Source: Bradyrhizobium jicamae (lineage in GTDB: Bacteria; Pseudomonadota; Alphaproteobacteria; Rhizobiales; Xanthobacteraceae). Taken from it: DNA of 64,000 bases. The notes under the pieces are model-generated. The model did not search any database, had not been told where the DNA came from, and saw only the letters and a program-made list of their open reading frames with translations. The position numbers and the translations under genes are program-made. The stretch lies in contig NZ_JAFCKQ010000007.1 of assembly GCF_018130215.1 (NCBI RefSeq), forward strand, positions 62,001 through 126,000, read 5' to 3'. Shown one piece after another: positions 24,914 to 33,610 of this stretch (its first letter is position 1; every line of letters starts with the position of its first letter).

Positions 24914-25933
24914 ATGAAAAAGATCGGATTCCTTTCCTTCGGGCACTGGACGCCCTCGCCGCAATCGGGAGCGCGTTCGGCCTCCGACGTCCTCCTGCAA
25001 TCGATCGACCTCGCAATTGCCGCCGAGCAATTGGGCGCGGACGGCGCCTATTTCCGCGTCCATCACTTCGCCCGTCAGCTCGCTTCGCCCTTCCCGCTGC
25101 TGGCCGCGGTCGGAGCCAGGACCAGCCGCATCGAGATCGGCACCGCCGTGATCGACATGCGCTACGAAAATCCGCTCTACATGATCGAAGACGCCGGCGC
25201 AGCCGATCTGATCGCGGGCGGACGGCTTCAGCTCGGCATCAGCCGCGGCTCGCCCGAGCAGGTCATCGATGGCTGGCGCTATTTCGGCTATCAACCGGCC
25301 GAGGGCGAGAGCGAAGCCGACATGGGGCGGCGTCACGCCGAGATCTTCCTCGACATGCTGCGCGGTCAGGGTTTTGCAGAACCCAATCCGCGCCCGATGT
25401 TCCCGAATCCTCCCGGGCTGCTGCGGCTCGAACCGCATTCGCAGGGCCTGCGCGAACGAATCTGGTGGGGCGCCGGCTCGAACGCGACGGCAGTCTGGGC
25501 GGCGAAGCTCGGGATGAACCTGCAGAGCTCGACGCTGAAGAGCGACGAGACCGGAGAAGCCTTCCACATCCAGCAGGCCGCACAGATCCGGGCCTATCGC
25601 GCTGCCTGGAAGGAAGCCGGCCACACCCGCGAGCCGCGGGTCTCCGTCAGCCGCAGCATCTTCGCGCTGGTCAACGATCGCGACCGCGCCTATTTCGGCA
25701 ACGGGCAGGAGGAAGACCAGATCGGCTTCATCGATGAGAGGACGCGGGCGATCTTCGGCCGCGGTTATGCGGCCGAGCCCGACAAGCTCATCGAGCAGCT
25801 CAAGACCGATGAGGCCATCGCCGAGGCCGACACCCTGCTGCTCACCGTTCCCAACCAGCTCGGCGTCGCATACAACGCCCATGTGATCGAGACCATTCTG
25901 ACCCACGTCGCGCCCGCGCTTGGCTGGCGCTGA
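24914..25933 (+). CDS. LLM class flavin-dependent oxidoreductase (luciferase-like)
   Basis: 339 residues. A luciferase-like TIM barrel: IGFLSFGHW at the start, LGADGAYFRVHHFA near residue 45, PFPLLAAVGARTSRIEIGTAVI, and AADLIAGGRLQLGISRGSPEQ. These match the FMN/F420 luciferase superfamily, which carries out flavin-dependent monooxygenation or dehydrogenation. The ATG follows CCTCATG without a strong ribosome site. It is divergent from the old-yellow-enzyme gene across 182 bases and ends just before tRNA-Gly on the opposite strand. Confidence 0.9.
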   Translation: MKKIGFLSFGHWTPSPQSGARSASDVLLQSIDLAIAAEQLGADGAYFRVHHFARQLASPFPLLAAVGARTSRIEIGTAVIDMRYENPLYMIEDAGAADLIAGGRLQLGISRGSPEQVIDGWRYFGYQPAEGESEADMGRRHAEIFLDMLRGQGFAEPNPRPMFPNPPGLLRLEPHSQGLRERIWWGAGSNATAVWAAKLGMNLQSSTLKSDETGEAFHIQQAAQIRAYRAAWKEAGHTREPRVSVSRSIFALVNDRDRAYFGNGQEEDQIGFIDERTRAIFGRGYAAEPDKLIEQLKTDEAIAEADTLLLTVPNQLGVAYNAHVIETILTHVAPALGWR

Positions 25934-25957
25934 GTGGAATTCGGATGTCGGAAAAAA

Positions 25958-26031
25958 TGGAGCGGGCGAAGGGAATCGAACCCTCGTATGCAGCTTGGGA
26001 AGCTGCCGTTCTACCATTGAACTACGCCCGC
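25958..26031 (-). tRNA. tRNA-Gly (anticodon CCC)
   Basis: On the minus strand the acceptor arm GCGGGCG pairs with CGCCCGC, followed by T and an encoded CCA. The D arm contains AGTTCAATGGTAGAAC. The anticodon stem GCAGC/GCTGC encloses TTCCCAA, giving anticodon CCC (codon GGG). The T loop has GGTTCGATTCC. Length is 74 bases with CCA. Confidence 0.95.
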
Positions 26032-26163
26032 GATCTCAATCGCTTAAGCCAGTCTCACGCGGCGAGACTTGCCCGACCATAGCCCGGGCCGAGGCAAGGG
26101 ATCAAGCGTGCATTGCACTGTTCAGGCGAGATCGATCATGGGCCCGGCCAGGTTCATGAATCG

Positions 26164-27681
26164 CTAATAGTCGAGCCGCACCAGCGTGTCATTGATGACG
26201 AACGGTGTTGCCGCTGAAGTGGCGGCGCAGGCGCCGCTTCGCGCGAAGATGCAGGCGTCGCCGTTGCCGACGGCGGCGCAGCTGCGCCGGGAGAACGCCG
26301 CAGGCAGGTCGGCCGCGGCATCCGGTCGCGCGAGGATGCGGTTGAACGCCGGACTGGTGGTCTGGACCAGCTCCTTCAGATGCCCTCTCGCAAGGGGATC
26401 ACCGGGCTGAAGTGCGTAGAGCGGCGACGGGCCCGACAATCGCTCGCGACCCGGCAGCAGATGGAACGGAAGATTGTAAAGCGCGAGACCGCACGTGTCC
26501 GGATCGCCCCGCAATTCCGCAGCGAGTCGCGCGGCGCCGATGCCGCGCATCCAGTTGTCGCGCATCGTTTCGCTTGCCCCGGCCAACGCCAGCGAAAGCA
26601 GGGCCCAAACGCCGGCGACGAACGGCACGGCCCATGGTCGCCATGCACGCCGCGAACGTAGCGCCACGATCCAGTCGACTGAACCCAGTGCCGCCAGGAT
26701 GACGAACAGCACGACCGACAGGAAGATGAAGCGATATTCCTTGTGCCCGATCAGGCTGTGAAAGACGAGGTTCGCGAGCGCCACGACGAGCAACAGCGGC
26801 GCATGCCGCCAGCCGCGCCAGATCGCCGCGACCAGCAGCACTCCTGCCGCCGACCACAAGATCCAGAAATCGGCGAGGTAGGTGATCGCAGGCGTCACGC
26901 CGAATTCGGCCGCACGATCATGCAACAAATTCTGCTCGATGTTGGCAATCAGCCAGGCGAATGGCACAACGCCGTGTGTCACATCGACGATGGCGGCGAG
27001 CAGCAGCACGACCAGCCCGCCGGCGACCAGAGGGAGCAGGTTTCGCCAGCGTCTCCAGCAAGCGCCAATCGCAAGCACGGCAATAGCCGGCGCGTACTGA
27101 AAACGGCAGACGAAGGCGAGAGCAAGCAAAGCGCCGGCGACGACGAAGCGCTTTTGCGATGGTTCATCGGTCACCAGCAATGCGGCACGAACGATCAGTG
27201 CCGCGGCCAGCGGTTCGCTCAACGTGTGTGGCGCGAAGAAGACGAGATCGAACCAGACCGCAGCGGCAAACGCCGCAACGATCGCGTGCAGCCGCGAGAC
27301 TCGCGCGCCGAAGAACCAGGCGCTGACCACGATGGACAGCGATGCGAACACCGCCGCCACACGCGGCACGACGAAGGCGCCTGCCCCGCCAGGCGCGATC
27401 CAATCGCCCAGCGCCACCGGCCCGGCCAGCAAGGTCGGCAGGAACCAGCCACGGATGCCGTAGCGCCACTCCCAGGTGACGATGCCGTCATGGCCGAGCA
27501 TCCGCCATGCCGGTTCGAGATATTGGAATATCTCGTCGGGGTGGATGACGTTGGGCCAGAAGGCGAGCGGAAGACGAACGGCCAGGGCCAGCAGCAGCAG
27601 TGCCGCCAGCAGCCGCAGGCGTTTGATCGAACCTGTGGCTTTCGCATCATCGATCGTTGGATCGGCGCTGGTGCTCGTCAT
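26164..27681 (-). CDS. Membrane mannosyltransferase, GT22 (ALG9/PIG-B-like) family
   Basis: 505 residues with many hydrophobic segments (roughly ten). Near residue 47 it has HPDEIFQYLEPAW, then TWEWRYGIRGWFLP, the first-loop motif of the GT22 family with the catalytic acidic residues, and later HKEYRFIFL, the second family motif. These enzymes move mannose from polyprenyl phosphate mannose onto a lipid or glycan acceptor at the outer face of the membrane. The acceptor here is unknown. The ATG at 27681 is divergent from the Ogt gene. No other glycan gene is adjacent. Confidence 0.82.
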   Translation of the reverse strand: MTSTSADPTIDDAKATGSIKRLRLLAALLLLALAVRLPLAFWPNVIHPDEIFQYLEPAWRMLGHDGIVTWEWRYGIRGWFLPTLLAGPVALGDWIAPGGAGAFVVPRVAAVFASLSIVVSAWFFGARVSRLHAIVAAFAAAVWFDLVFFAPHTLSEPLAAALIVRAALLVTDEPSQKRFVVAGALLALAFVCRFQYAPAIAVLAIGACWRRWRNLLPLVAGGLVVLLLAAIVDVTHGVVPFAWLIANIEQNLLHDRAAEFGVTPAITYLADFWILWSAAGVLLVAAIWRGWRHAPLLLVVALANLVFHSLIGHKEYRFIFLSVVLFVILAALGSVDWIVALRSRRAWRPWAVPFVAGVWALLSLALAGASETMRDNWMRGIGAARLAAELRGDPDTCGLALYNLPFHLLPGRERLSGPSPLYALQPGDPLARGHLKELVQTTSPAFNRILARPDAAADLPAAFSRRSCAAVGNGDACIFARSGACAATSAATPFVINDTLVRLDY

Positions 27682-27877
27682 TCGTTCGCCGATCGTATCG
27701 GGAGGCTTGGAACCTCGTTGAGCTGCATGCCCGGCGAACAGATACCGCCGAAGCCTTTAGGATGCGTCACCGGCGCCGGCCGTCCCGATCCGGTCGCGAC
27801 GCCGTTAACGAAACATCAAGATTCGAGATGCGCGCGATCACGGGGCTGTTATGGTCCGTGCCGGAGCTGGTGGCTTG

Positions 27878-28453
27878 ATGGGGCGTGGGTACACCATTTT
27901 CGATACGGCAATCGGCCGATGCGGGATCGCATGGGGCGAGGCGGGTGTGGTCAGCGTGTACCTCCCCGAAGCGCGCGAGATCGAAACCCGCAGGCGGCTG
28001 TTCCAGCTCTATCGGGACACGCGCGAGATGCGGCCATCAGAAGAGATCGAGGCCGCGATCAAGGGCATCGCTGCGATCCTGCGCGGACGCAACAGTGACC
28101 TGTCGGGCGTCACACTCGACATGACCGGCATCCCTGCCTTCGCCCAGCGCGTTTACCAGTTTGTCCAAACCATTCCGCACGGCGAGACCCGCATCTATGA
28201 CGAGGTAGCGAGTGCCCTGCACGCCCCGGGCGCGGCCTATTCGGTGGCGCAGGCGCTTCAGCGCAATCCCTTCATGATCATCGTGCCGTGCCATCGCGTG
28301 CTGGAGGCGGGCCATTATGCCGACCGGATCTCGCCAAACGGCGGCAGCATTTCCAAGCGACGGCTGCTCTCGATCGAGGGCGCACGGGTAAGCATGAGCA
28401 AGACACTGTTCGACGTGCTGCTGCCGGTTGAATCGTCCCGGCCGCAACCCTAA
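27878..28453 (+). CDS. ogt: Methylated-DNA-[protein]-cysteine S-methyltransferase (Ogt/MGMT)
   Basis: 191 residues from the ATG at 27878, with GGAG 11 bases upstream; an in-frame ATG at 27851 is an alternative. The active-site motif is IIVPCHRVL with the acceptor Cys, followed by the family ending GGSISKRRLLSIEGA. FAQRVYQFVQTIPHGETRIYDEVA is the DNA-binding helix region. The protein repairs O6-alkylguanine by a suicidal alkyl transfer. An AraC-type regulator starts 9 bases after the stop. Confidence 0.9.
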   Translation: MGRGYTIFDTAIGRCGIAWGEAGVVSVYLPEAREIETRRRLFQLYRDTREMRPSEEIEAAIKGIAAILRGRNSDLSGVTLDMTGIPAFAQRVYQFVQTIPHGETRIYDEVASALHAPGAAYSVAQALQRNPFMIIVPCHRVLEAGHYADRISPNGGSISKRRLLSIEGARVSMSKTLFDVLLPVESSRPQP

Positions 28454-28462
28454 ATCCCGGGG

Positions 28463-29305
28463 ATGAATCGCAGGACGCTGCTGCAGCGCGATCGCATTAC
28501 CGTGAACGAGTTTCGCTGCACCGCGGAGCCCGGCGACAGGCCGTTCGCCGAGCAGTTCGGCAGCCATTCGCTGTCCTATGTGCGCAAGGGCAGTTTCGGC
28601 TGCCATTGCCGCGGGCGTTTCCACGAGCTGGTGACAGGGTCGATCCTGGTCGGTCATCCCGGCGATGAATACACCTGCACCCACGACCACGTGGTCGGCG
28701 ACGAGTGCCTGTCGTTCTTTCTGGACTCGAAGCTGGTGGAGACGATCGGTGACCGAGCTGCGGTGTGGCAGGTGGGCTCGGTGCCGCCGCTGCCGGAGCT
28801 GATGATTCTCGGCGAGCTGGCGCTGACGGCGGCAAACGGCAGCAGCGACGTCGACCTCGACGAGGTCGGGCAGCTGTTCGCCAGCCGCTTTGTCGAGGTG
28901 GTCTCGGACCGCAAGGCAAAGCCGCTTGACGTCACGCTTCGGGATCGCCGCCGCGCGGTCGATGCCGCGCTGTGGATCGACGCCAACTCGCACCGCGCCA
29001 TCGATCTCGATGATGCGGCCGCGCAGGTCGGCCTCAGCACCTTCCATTTCCTGCGGCTGTTCTCCACCGTGCTCGGCGTCACGCCACATCAATATCTCGT
29101 GCGCTCGCGGCTCCGCCACGCGGCGCGCCGGCTCGCGGACGATGACAGCCCGATCACCGACATCGCCTATGACGTCGGATTTGGCGACCTCTCCAATTTC
29201 GTGCGCAGCTTCCACCGCGCTGCCGGCGCTTCACCGCTGAAGTTCCGCCAGGCCTCGCGGGGCGATCGCAAGATTCTCCAAGAACGCCTCGGCATGCCTG
29301 GCTAG
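28463..29305 (+). CDS. AraC family transcriptional regulator
   Basis: 280 residues. The C-terminal double HTH spans about residues 175-275: [48 protein letters not shown], then [32 protein letters not shown]. The N-terminal half is a cupin-like sensing part with two CxC-like Cys sites (FGCHCRG and YTCTHD). Ogt is upstream by 9 bases, and a VOC protein and an SRPBCC protein follow on the same strand, which makes them plausible targets. Ada-like coupling of an AraC regulator with an alkyltransferase gene is suggested by position only. Confidence 0.9.
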   Translation: MNRRTLLQRDRITVNEFRCTAEPGDRPFAEQFGSHSLSYVRKGSFGCHCRGRFHELVTGSILVGHPGDEYTCTHDHVVGDECLSFFLDSKLVETIGDRAAVWQVGSVPPLPELMILGELALTAANGSSDVDLDEVGQLFASRFVEVVSDRKAKPLDVTLRDRRRAVDAALWIDANSHRAIDLDDAAAQVGLSTFHFLRLFSTVLGVTPHQYLVRSRLRHAARRLADDDSPITDIAYDVGFGDLSNFVRSFHRAAGASPLKFRQASRGDRKILQERLGMPG

Positions 29306-29359
29306 GCTTGCTCCAGGCCGCGCGTCACCGACGCGCTCAACCAGCCTGGAGATATCTCA

Positions 29360-29719
29360 ATGTACGACCATATCGGTTTGCGCGTTGCCGACCTCGACGC
29401 CAGCGTGCGCTTCTACACCGCGGCACTGGCACCGCTCGGCTTCGTGCTCTGCTCGCGTGACGACAGCGGCGCCGGCTTCGGCCCGAAGGGTGAACCCGCG
29501 CTCTGGCTGCATTTGCACAAGGGCAAGACCGGCGGCGGCGCCCACGTCGCCTTCCGTGCGCCGAGCCACGACGCCATCAAGGCCTTCCATACCGCAGGCA
29601 TCGAGGCCGGCGGCAAGGACAATGGCGCGGCAGGCCACCGCAAGGACTACAGCCCGACCTACTACGCCGCGTTCCTGATCGACCCCGACGGCAACAATGT
29701 CGAGGCGGTGCGCACCTGA
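29360..29719 (+). CDS. VOC family protein (glyoxalase/bleomycin-resistance fold)
   Basis: 119 residues, one vicinal-oxygen-chelate module pair. MYDHIGLRVADLDASVRFYTAALAPLGF at the start gives the first metal-ligand His, and IDPDGNNVEAV near the end the Glu. The middle segment HVAFRAPSHDAIKAFH is typical of the family. Members range from lyases and dioxygenases to resistance proteins; this small stand-alone type is usually of unknown substrate. GGAG lies ten bases before the ATG. It sits between the AraC regulator and an SRPBCC protein. Confidence 0.88.
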   Translation: MYDHIGLRVADLDASVRFYTAALAPLGFVLCSRDDSGAGFGPKGEPALWLHLHKGKTGGGAHVAFRAPSHDAIKAFHTAGIEAGGKDNGAAGHRKDYSPTYYAAFLIDPDGNNVEAVRT

Positions 29720-29760
29720 GTGCGGCCGCCTCTCCTCCCGTCATCACCAAGGATCAAACC

Positions 29761-30177
29761 ATGGCTTCCATTCACAAGGACATTCCCATCGACGCGCCGG
29801 CCGACCATGTCTGGGATGCGCTGCGCGATTTCGGCGCGCTGCACACGCGCCTCGTGCCGGGCTTCGTGACCGACACCAGGCTCGAAGGTGACGTCCGCAT
29901 CGTCAGCTTCGCCAACGGCACCGTGGCGCGCGAGACGCTGGTCGATTGCGACGACCTCCGGCAACGGCTGGTCTATGCGATCAAGAGCGAGCGGCTGACG
30001 CAGCACTCGGCCTCGGTGCAGGTGTTCGCCGACGGTGCTGCACGCTGCCGCGTCGTGTGGATCGCCGACGTGCTGCCGCACGAGATCGCGCCGTATATGG
30101 ACGCGCAGATGGATCTCGGCGCGGCCGCGATGCAGCGCGCGTTCGCCCGCCCGGCCAGCGACCAGACCGCTGCGTGA
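29761..30177 (+). CDS. SRPBCC (START/Bet v1-like) family protein
   Basis: 138 residues. A polyketide-cyclase-like ligand-binding fold is indicated by IPIDAPADHVWDALRDFGALHTRLVPGF at the start, a middle run of strands (VRIVSFANGTVARETLVDCDD), and the long C-terminal helix containing MDLGAAAMQRAF. Such proteins bind hydrophobic ligands or act as cyclases. It is 41 bases after the VOC gene, so AraC, VOC and SRPBCC genes may form one unit. Confidence 0.85.
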   Translation: MASIHKDIPIDAPADHVWDALRDFGALHTRLVPGFVTDTRLEGDVRIVSFANGTVARETLVDCDDLRQRLVYAIKSERLTQHSASVQVFADGAARCRVVWIADVLPHEIAPYMDAQMDLGAAAMQRAFARPASDQTAA

Positions 30178-30275
30178 TCTTCCTCACAGAAGATTGCCTG
30201 CCCCGCCCGTAAGCCTCACTCCGTGCGTCCGGTCTCTCGCCCGCAATCGCGGCACGGGCGCACGGGAGGTTTGTC

Positions 30276-30740
30276 ATGACTGGAGCCGACAAGGTCGTCT
30301 GCCAGGCGGCCACGCTGCTTCTCCTGTTTGCGCTGACATCGACACCCGCGAACGCCCAGTTCCTGGGCGGCGGCGGAGGTGGCCAGGACATGATGACGCA
30401 GATGGCGCCGATGCTGGAGATGATGAAGTCGAAGATGGGCAAGCGCCGCTTCGGCATGATGATGCAGACCATCGGCCCGATGATGAGCCGCATGATGGAT
30501 GGCGGGGGCGGCATGATGGGCGGCAGCGGATTGCCCGGTCTCGGCGGCGGCGCGCCGAGCGGTACTGACGGCTACGAGGGCGGCCTTGGCGGCCTCGGAG
30601 GCGGCTTCGGCGGCGGCGACATCATGGGCATGCTAGGGGGCGCCGGCGGCGGCGAGTTGATGGGCATGATCCCGCAACTCATGCGCATGGCGAATCTTGG
30701 CGGTGGCGGACACCACGGCCGGCGCCATCGGCATCGATAA
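30276..30740 (+). CDS. Exported Met/Gly-rich low-complexity protein with His/Arg tail
   Basis: 154 residues. A signal peptide (AATLLLLFALTSTPANA|QF) is followed by a mature part very rich in Met and Gly: QDMMTQMAPMLEMMKSK, MMMQTIGPMMSRMMDGGGGMM, then glycine-rich linkers and finally GGGGHHGRRHRHR. I recognise no family. The Met clusters and terminal His suggest copper(I) or other soft-metal binding in the periplasm, but that is inference. The ATG has a strong GGGAGGT site, and codon use fits the surroundings, which supports a real gene. Confidence 0.65.
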   Translation: MTGADKVVCQAATLLLLFALTSTPANAQFLGGGGGGQDMMTQMAPMLEMMKSKMGKRRFGMMMQTIGPMMSRMMDGGGGMMGGSGLPGLGGGAPSGTDGYEGGLGGLGGGFGGGDIMGMLGGAGGGELMGMIPQLMRMANLGGGGHHGRRHRHR

Positions 30741-30741
30741 G

Positions 30742-30810
30742 CAGTCATTCCGGGATGGTCCGAAGGACCGGACCGCAGATGCACAATCGCGCATCGGGAA
30801 TCCCGGGACA
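30742..30810. repeat. Partial copy of the TCATTCCGGG intergenic repeat
   Basis: AGTCATTCCGGGATGGTCCG begins at 30743, with the small hairpin GGTCC-GAA-GGACC at 30757-30769 and a later GGGAATCCCGGGA. It resembles the outer part of the elements at 37056 and 55124. Confidence 0.4.
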
Positions 30811-30849
30811 CCGGAATCGACGCTCGGCATTGCTCCGGAATGGTGCCGG

Positions 30850-32292
30850 TTACGACAGCGCCGGCTGCACCTTGGCGACCGGCACGGGCTTGCCCCAGCG
30901 CGTCAGGATCACGCTGAGGCAGGAGAGCACGCCGAGCACGCCCATCGAGGCGGCAGCGAGCGCGAAGAAATTCTGTGCGGTCGCGTCATGGGTCGAGAGC
31001 CACCAACCGCCGCTGCCGATGAAGATCAGCCGTGCGGTCTGCGCCAGCACCGGGCCGAGCACCTTCGCCGCACCTTGCGAGGAAAAATACATCGACATCG
31101 CGAGGCCGATGAAGGCGTACATTGGAGCTGCGGTCGACAGATATTGATGGCTGGTGCTGCGCACATGCGGATCATCTGTGAAGAGATTGACCCACAGATC
31201 CGGGAAGACGGCGATGAAGCTGCCGACCACGCCGACCGATAGGAACGACACCGTGCCCGCAGTCCAGGCGATACGCCGGGCGCGCGCGATCCGCTCGGCT
31301 CCGACGGCCATGCCGATCATCGGCACCGAGGCGATGCCGACCGCGAACGCAACCGACGTCAGCATGAATTCGAGCCGCGCCCCGATGCCGTAGCCGGCGA
31401 GCACGGCGGTGCCGAACTGCGCCAGCATGTGGGTGAAGATCGAGATCGTCAGAACCGATTGCAGCGGCGAGAAGCACGAGACCGCACCGACCCTGAGGAT
31501 GTCGATGAACATCGCCCATTGCACGCGAAGTCCCTTGAGCTTGGGCACGACGCGGGCCCGGCCGGAGAACAGGTACCAGCCCATGACGGTGATGCTGATC
31601 GAATAGGCGATCAGCGAGCCCGCGGCGACGCCGCGCATGCCGAACTGCGGCACCGGGCCAAGACCCAGCCCGAGCGTGCCGCCGAGCATGATCTGCCACA
31701 CCGCGGACGACAGGATCATGGTCGACGGCAATTTCATGTTGCCGGTGCCGCGCAGGATTCCGGCCATGGTGTTCATCGTCCAGGGCAGGATCGCACCGCC
31801 AAAAAAAACTTGCGAATATGCGATCGCCTGCGCCAGCACGTTGCCGCGGCCACCGAGCAGTTCGAGCAGGCGCGGCCCGAAGATCAGCATGCCCAGCATG
31901 AATGTCACGCCGAAGGTCAGCCCGATCAGCAGCGCGTGTGCGGCAAGCGTCGAGGCGCGCTCGATCTCGCCGGCGCCGAGCGCACGTGCGATCGAGGACG
32001 CGACGCCGCCGCCCATGGCGCCGCCCGACATCGTCATGGTGAGGATCACGCAGGGAAACACCAGCGCCATCGCCGCGAGCGACTCGACGCCGAGCCGGCC
32101 GATATAGGAAGTCTCCGCGATCACGACGCAGGTCCCGGCGGAAAGCGCGATCACGTTCGGCCATGCAAGCCAGAGCAAGGTGCGCAGGATCGGCCCGTCG
32201 AGCAGCTTGTTGCGCGCCGGCTTGGTCACAGCCGGCGGCAGCGGACGTTCGTCTTCGTCGACAGGTATTTCGGCAAGGCCGAGATCGGACAT
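30850..32292 (-). CDS. MATE family efflux transporter
   Basis: 480 residues with about twelve hydrophobic segments. The start LDGPILRTLLWLAWPNVIALSAGTCVVIAETSYIGRLG and the repeat half at ILRVGAVSCFSPLQSVLTISIFTHMLAQFG are typical of MATE pumps, as is IPMIGMAVGAERIARARRIAWTAG-type sequence. These export drugs or metabolites in exchange for Na+ or H+. Overlap with a known substrate class cannot be inferred. A perfect 8-bp inverted repeat 33 bases upstream of the start may be an operator. Confidence 0.92.
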   Translation of the reverse strand: MSDLGLAEIPVDEDERPLPPAVTKPARNKLLDGPILRTLLWLAWPNVIALSAGTCVVIAETSYIGRLGVESLAAMALVFPCVILTMTMSGGAMGGGVASSIARALGAGEIERASTLAAHALLIGLTFGVTFMLGMLIFGPRLLELLGGRGNVLAQAIAYSQVFFGGAILPWTMNTMAGILRGTGNMKLPSTMILSSAVWQIMLGGTLGLGLGPVPQFGMRGVAAGSLIAYSISITVMGWYLFSGRARVVPKLKGLRVQWAMFIDILRVGAVSCFSPLQSVLTISIFTHMLAQFGTAVLAGYGIGARLEFMLTSVAFAVGIASVPMIGMAVGAERIARARRIAWTAGTVSFLSVGVVGSFIAVFPDLWVNLFTDDPHVRSTSHQYLSTAAPMYAFIGLAMSMYFSSQGAAKVLGPVLAQTARLIFIGSGGWWLSTHDATAQNFFALAAASMGVLGVLSCLSVILTRWGKPVPVAKVQPALS

Positions 32293-32324
32293 TTCTGCTC
32301 CCGCGCGCAGTCGTCGGGAGCTGC

Positions 32325-32348
32325 GCCATGGTGTTTCACTACCATGGC
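32325..32348. promoter_or_regulatory. Perfect inverted repeat upstream of MATE gene, possible operator
   Basis: GCCATGGT at 32325-32332 and ACCATGGC at 32341-32348, separated by GTTTCACT. It lies between the MATE start (32292) and the end of the upstream gene (32413). No T-run follows, which argues against a terminator. Confidence 0.45.
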
Positions 32349-32412
32349 GGGGCGCGATTCAACGTGCGCAGGACGCAAGGGGGGCCTGCGTGATTGCAGG
32401 TGAACCGCTGAT

Positions 32413-33465
32413 CTAGCCGATCGACCACACCAATGGTGCGTTGGCCGCACCATGCGGCTTCAAATGCACCGGAATATGCCGCCCGCACCCGGCCGCCAGG
32501 CCCTCGAACAGGCCCGTCAGCACGCTGGCACAGGCCGGATGATAGTCCGCCACATCAGTCATCAGCTTCCAGCCCTGCTGGCGGATTTCGAACTGGCCTG
32601 AGGACTCGCTGATTTCCGCGACATCATCCTGCGACTCGAAGAGCACGCGCAGGAACGCGACAAATTCCGCCGCGCGGCCGCGGCCCTCACCGAGCGCCTG
32701 CGCGACCTCGTCGAAATACTGCATGCCGATCAACTTTCCGGTGAGATGCAGCAGATAGCTCGCATCCTCCGGACCGAACACCTGCACGATCACGGGCGCC
32801 GCCGTCTTCACATATTCCATCGCGTAGTTGCGATAGGCCTTCTCCAGCCGCGGCTTCGGCCAGCTGTCGACCGGCAGTGCCGGCGCCGTCCTGGGATCGA
32901 AGGGCGGCGCTTCCAGATGACGCGCGAAGACGAGGCGCTGGTCGAGTTCGAGCGGGTGGTCATATTCGCAGTAATAGCCTTCGAGACCGTCCTGCCCGTC
33001 GACGCTCTGCTTGGTGCAGACGAAGCCGAGCCTGAGATCGCCGAGCGCGACACCGTTGTTGGCGTGCCAGCCGCGCAGCATCGCGCGTGAGACCTCGCCG
33101 GGCACGCCGCAGATCGCGGTGCCTTTCCAGATCCAGCGCGGCGGCGGATAGCGGATCCAGGCCTTGCGGTCGGTCTCGTACATGTATTCGACATTCACGC
33201 CGCCGATCCAGTTGGAGAGATAATGATATTGCGCGGCGGCGACCGCCGGCGGCAGGCTGTCGAGGCCGAGTTTCTTCAGGCCCGGCAGGAAGCGCTCCTG
33301 CTGCTGGCGGCGGAAAACACGAAACACGAATTCGGCGGCATCGGCCGTACCGCGACGCGTCACCACGGTGAGGATAAGCCCGGTGAAGAAGGCATGGTAG
33401 AGATCGGCGACGCTGCGCCACTTCCGCCATTGCGCCTCTCGTGCAGCACTCTCGCCCGCGGTCAT
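32413..33465 (-). CDS. Conserved-looking hypothetical protein
   Basis: 350 residues, no signal peptide, soluble composition. I do not recognise a family. Distinct features are an aromatic central block (RYPPPRWIWKGTAICGVPGEVSRAMLRGWHANNG), a short Cys-containing segment (LGFVCTKQSVDGQDGLEGYYCEYDHPLEL) and a C-terminal block with CASVLTGLFEGLAAGCGRHIPVHL. Codon use and a GGGAG ribosome site support a real gene. The CxCx spacing hints at a structural rather than cluster-binding role. Downstream, on the same strand, is the MATE gene after 120 bases. Confidence 0.7.
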   Translation of the reverse strand: MTAGESAAREAQWRKWRSVADLYHAFFTGLILTVVTRRGTADAAEFVFRVFRRQQQERFLPGLKKLGLDSLPPAVAAAQYHYLSNWIGGVNVEYMYETDRKAWIRYPPPRWIWKGTAICGVPGEVSRAMLRGWHANNGVALGDLRLGFVCTKQSVDGQDGLEGYYCEYDHPLELDQRLVFARHLEAPPFDPRTAPALPVDSWPKPRLEKAYRNYAMEYVKTAAPVIVQVFGPEDASYLLHLTGKLIGMQYFDEVAQALGEGRGRAAEFVAFLRVLFESQDDVAEISESSGQFEIRQQGWKLMTDVADYHPACASVLTGLFEGLAAGCGRHIPVHLKPHGAANAPLVWSIG

Positions 33466-33512
33466 CTTCGCTCCCAGGTTATTGTTGGCGAGACATGCCT
33501 CGCGGACACGAT

Positions 33513-33602
33513 CGTAGCCCGGATGGAGCGAAGCGCAATCCGGGGCAAGTCAATCCGCGCGTGCACCGCCCCGGATTTCGCTTTCGCTTCATCCGGGCTA
33601 CG
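33513..33602. repeat. TAGCCCGGAT-type dispersed palindromic repeat
   Basis: CGTAGCCCGGATGGAGCGAAG at the left end (33513) is inverted as CTTCATCCGGGCTACG at the right (33587-33602), with internal CAATCCGGGG and CCCCGGATTTCGC also inverted. The whole folds as a long hairpin between the dCTP deaminase gene and the hypothetical gene. Confidence 0.75.
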
Positions 33603-33610
33603 GAATATCG

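Noticed and set aside
25958..26031. Possible integration site at tRNA-Gly
   Set aside because: No integrase or phage gene and no duplicated tRNA 3' end was seen nearby.
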